NCBI RefSeq assembly: GCF_001704415.2
Contig: NC_030836.1
Location: 24,588,001-24,652,000, forward strand
Reading direction: 5' to 3'
Source of the DNA: Capra hircus
Lineage: Eukaryota > Chordata > Mammalia > Artiodactyla > Bovidae
DNA: 64,000 nucleotides
The notes under the pieces: model-generated
Told to the model about the DNA's origin: nothing
The model's database searches: none
The model's input: the letters and a program-made list of their open reading frames with translations, nothing else
Shown here: positions 61,560 to 64,000 of the stretch, piece after piece
Position numbering within the stretch: the stretch's first letter is position 1
How the letters are laid out: each line of letters starts with the position of its first letter
Made by a program: the position numbers and the translations under genes

Positions 61560-61750
61560 TCCCCTGGTTCACACCTGGTTCCACCACTTTACCAGGCTCT
61601 GCAAGTTCGTAAATCTCTCCAGCTTTCAACTTCTCTTGTGCAAAATGATCACACAAACTGTACCTATCTCTCCAGGTTGCTGTGAGGTTCAATCCTATAC
61701 AAAAAGACCTTCTAAGAGACTGTCACACCATCACAACTGTTAGCCACTGT
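61560..61750 (+). repeat. MIR
   Basis: caagttcgtaaatctctcca and gttgctgtgaggttcaatcc are diverged MIR landmarks. Confidence 0.55.
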
Positions 61751-62069
61751 TTTTACTCTTGCCATCCAGTCATCTTACACTCTCAACTCCCCTCTGGAGG
61801 AGGCATTCCTCTTCATCAGTTCCCCTGCCTCTACTCTGGGGGCACAGTCTTGCCCTGCAGAGAGGGGTCTCAGGCTGGCACCCGACCTGACAGGGGGAGT
61901 GAAGCCTGTTCTCGAAGGAGGAGGATGCGGGGAGGATGGCCAGCAGCTTCCAGGCCTTTGGAAAACCTCAGAGAATCAGGCAAGGGGTAGGCAAGCTTTT
62001 TCTGTAAAGGGCCAGTTAGGAACTACTTTCTTATTTACTCTTTAACACATGAGAGTGTTATTCATTAAC

Positions 62070-63430
62070 TCTTTTTTTAATTAAAAATTTTTTATTGGAG
62101 GATAGTTGATTTATAACGTTGTATTAGTTCCACGTGCACAGCAAAGTGAATCAGTTATACACATCAGTCGGTTCAGTTCAGTAGCTCAGTCGTGTCTGAC
62201 TCTTTGCGACCCCATGAATCACAGCACGCCAGGCCTCCCCATCCGTCACTAACTCCCAGAGTTCATCCAAACTCATGTGCCTGGAGTCGGTAATGCCATC
62301 CAGCCATCTCATCCTCTGTCATCTCCTTCTCCTCCTGCCCCAAATCCCTCCCAGCATCAGGGTCTTTTCCAAATGAGTCAACTCTTCGCATGAAGTGGCC
62401 AAAGTATTGGAGTTTCAGCCTCAGTATTAGTCCATCCAATGAACACCCAGGACTGGTCTCATTTAGGATGGACTGGTTGGATCTCCTTGCTGTCCAAGGG
62501 ACTCTCAAGAGTCTTCTCCAACACTACAGTTCAAAAGTATCAATTCTTCTGTGCTCAGCCTTCTTCACAATCCAACTCTCACATTCATACATGACCACAG
62601 GAAAAACCATAGCCTTGACTAGATGGACCTTTGTTGGCAAAGTAATATCTCTGCTTTTTAATATGCTATCTAGGTTGGTCATAACTTTTCTTCCAAGGAG
62701 TAAGCGTCTTTTAATTTCATGGCTGCAATCACCATCTGCAATGATTTTGAGCCTCAAAATTAAAGTCTGACACTGTTTCCATTGTTTCCCCCATCTATTT
62801 CCCATGAAGTAATGGGACCAGATGCCATGATCTTCGTTTTCTGAATGTTGAGCTTTAGGCCAGCTTTTTCACTCTCCTCTTTCACTTTCATCAAAAGGGT
62901 CTTTAGTTCCTCTTCACTTTCTGCCATAAGGGTGGTGTCATCTGCATATCTGAGGTTACTGATATTTTTCCTGGCAATCTTGATTCCAGCTTGTGCTTCT
63001 TCCAGCCCAGTATTTCTCATGATGTAATCTGCATATAAGTTAAATAAGCAGGGTGACAACATACAGCCTTGACATACTCCTTTTTCTATTTGGAACCAGT
63101 CTGTTGTTCCATGTCCAGTTCTAACTGTGGCTTCCTGACCTGCATAGAGGTTTCTCAAGAGGCAGGTCAGGTGGTCTGGTATTCCCATCTCTCTCAGAAT
63201 TTTCCACAGTTTATTGTGATCCACACAGTCAAAGGCTTTGGCATAGTCAATAAAGCAGAAATAGATGTTTTTCTGGAACTCTCTTGCTTTCTCGATGATC
63301 CAGTGGATGTTGGCAATTTGATCTCTGGTTCCTCTGCCTTTTCTAAAACCAGCTTGAACATCTGGAAGTTCACGGTTCACATATTACATATACATATATC
63401 CACTCCTCCTCAGATTCTTCTCCTATATAA
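62070..63430 (-). mobile_element. L1 3'-end fragment split by the BovB insertion
   Basis: Left part 62070-62165 reads ttttattggaggatagttga and ends gtgaatcagttatacac. Right part 63385-63430 resumes with catatacatatatccactcc and ends ataagccattacag. Joined, they give the familiar ruminant L1 3'-end sequence in reverse orientation. The BovB at 62168-63382 separates them. Confidence 0.8.
62168..63382 (-). mobile_element. BovB (RTE) LINE, 3' part with reverse-transcriptase domain
   Basis: This is a 5'-truncated BovB non-LTR retrotransposon. On the minus strand an uninterrupted 206-codon frame (62760-63380) covers the fingers and palm of the reverse transcriptase. It contains GFRKGRGTRDQI, FIDYAKAFDCVDHNKLWKIL, GVCQGCMLSPCLFNLYADYI and the catalytic LRYADDTTLM. 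A second frame, with DITLPTKVHLVKAMVFPVV, continues after a frame break near 62760-62800. The right border (63382) falls inside the polymerase, so the endonuclease half is missing. The left end has the usual ttcagttcag-type terminus. It sits inside an L1 fragment. A single fragment of this kind cannot mobilise itself. Confidence 0.95.
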
Positions 63431-63957
63431 GCCATTACAGACAGGAAATATTTTAGGCTTTGCAGACCATATGGTCTCTGCTGTCACTACTCAACACGTT
63501 AGTAGCACAGAAGCAGCTATGGACAATGTAGGAATGAAAGGTCATGGCTACGTGCCAATAAAACTTTATTTACAAAAACAGGTGGCAGGCCAAATTTGGC
63601 CCAAGGGCTACACTTGACAGACCCTTGGGTAAACCAGTTACACCCTCATGGAGTCAGGGCCTGTGGGTTTTCTCTGCTCTGTACTCCTGAGAAACTCCTT
63701 TCTTGCCCTGAAAGCTCAGAGTCCTCATCTATCTATTGAGGAGATTAAGACAGATCATGTTTAAGAACCATTCTGTCTCTAAAGTGCAATACCTCTGTGC
63801 TTAGAAAGCTGTGTGACATTGGGCAACTCTGTTCTCTCCAGGTCAGTTCTCTCCTCTGTAAAGCAAAGGAGTTCCATCAGCTGTTGAGCCTGGACCACAC
63901 GCCCAGGGGGAGACTTTGGGCTGGGCAGGCCCTGAGTTTGCTACAGAGAAGTCATGT

Positions 63958-64000
63958 ACGAGTGGCTCAGTGGTAAGAATATGCCTGCCAATGCAGGAGA
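63958..64000 (+). mobile_element. Bov-tA SINE cut by the window edge
   Basis: gagtggctcagtggtaagaa then tgcctgccaatgcaggaga is the start of a forward tRNA-like SINE head continuing beyond the window. Confidence 0.85.

Larger units (their letters stand above)
61984..63626 (+). mobile_element. hAT (Charlie/MER1-like) DNA transposon, split by L1 and BovB
   Basis: The left end at 61984-62014 has ggtaggcaagctttttctgt and aaagggccag. The element resumes at about 63433 with aaatattttaggctttgcag and ends at cttgacagacccttgg near 63626. The ends form imperfect inverted repeats of the ggggtcggcaaact type. It carries no transposase frame and is a short non-autonomous copy. It is the oldest layer of a three-element nest. 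Confidence 0.75.

Noticed and set aside
61462..61692. 76-codon minus-strand frame beginning MNLTATWRDRYSL
   Set aside because: Most of it is the reverse of a MIR copy.
1..64000. CRISPR arrays, operons, prophage or plasmid systems
   Set aside because: No regularly spaced direct repeats, ribosome binding sites or compact gene arrays; the repeat content is that of a ruminant nuclear genome.

Overview
The window is ruminant (bovid- or cervid-type) nuclear DNA. It holds at least twenty tRNA-Glu-derived Bov-A2/Bov-tA/CHR SINEs and four BovB (RTE) LINE copies, a combination typical of pecoran ruminants, on an older background of MIR, L2, L1, MER5-like hAT and Tigger copies. Nothing suggests bacterial, viral or plasmid DNA. 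Almost all the sequence is intronic or intergenic, and most open frames are chance frames or frames through repeats.

Two gene signals are clear, both on the minus strand. (1) A CpG island at about 27.5-29.9 kb contains the first coding exon of the long form of NAV2 (neuron navigator 2). Its coding part is 28293-28550 and ends at a clean GT donor. Two CCAAT boxes and a GC box lie about 1 kb upstream, so NAV2 is transcribed leftward and 1-28.3 kb should be its first intron. (2) Inside that interval, at 14.58-16.03 kb and on the same strand, are two exons with intact splice sites. Together they encode about 88 residues of the START lipid-binding domain of acyl-CoA thioesterase 11 (ACOT11/BFIT/STARD14). 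I found no hotdog-domain exons and no terminal START exons. ACOT11 and NAV2 lie on different chromosomes in human, so the pair is either a transposed or duplicated fragment, a real rearrangement, or an assembly join. It is the most interesting feature here.

Layout: 1-14.5 kb holds interspersed repeats and a weak CpG-rich patch near 7.0-7.6 kb; 14.5-16.1 kb the ACOT11-type exons; 16.3-27 kb L1, SINE and MIR repeats, AT/AC microsatellites and one unassigned open segment near 18.6 kb; 27.5-29.9 kb the NAV2 promoter and first coding exon; 30-64 kb sequence upstream of this NAV2 promoter, rich in repeats, with no exon I could recognise. The right end has a three-level nest: a BovB inside an L1 inside a hAT DNA transposon. 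Repeat borders are read by eye and are approximate to about 5-20 bases. Family names come from recalled consensus sequences, not a database search.
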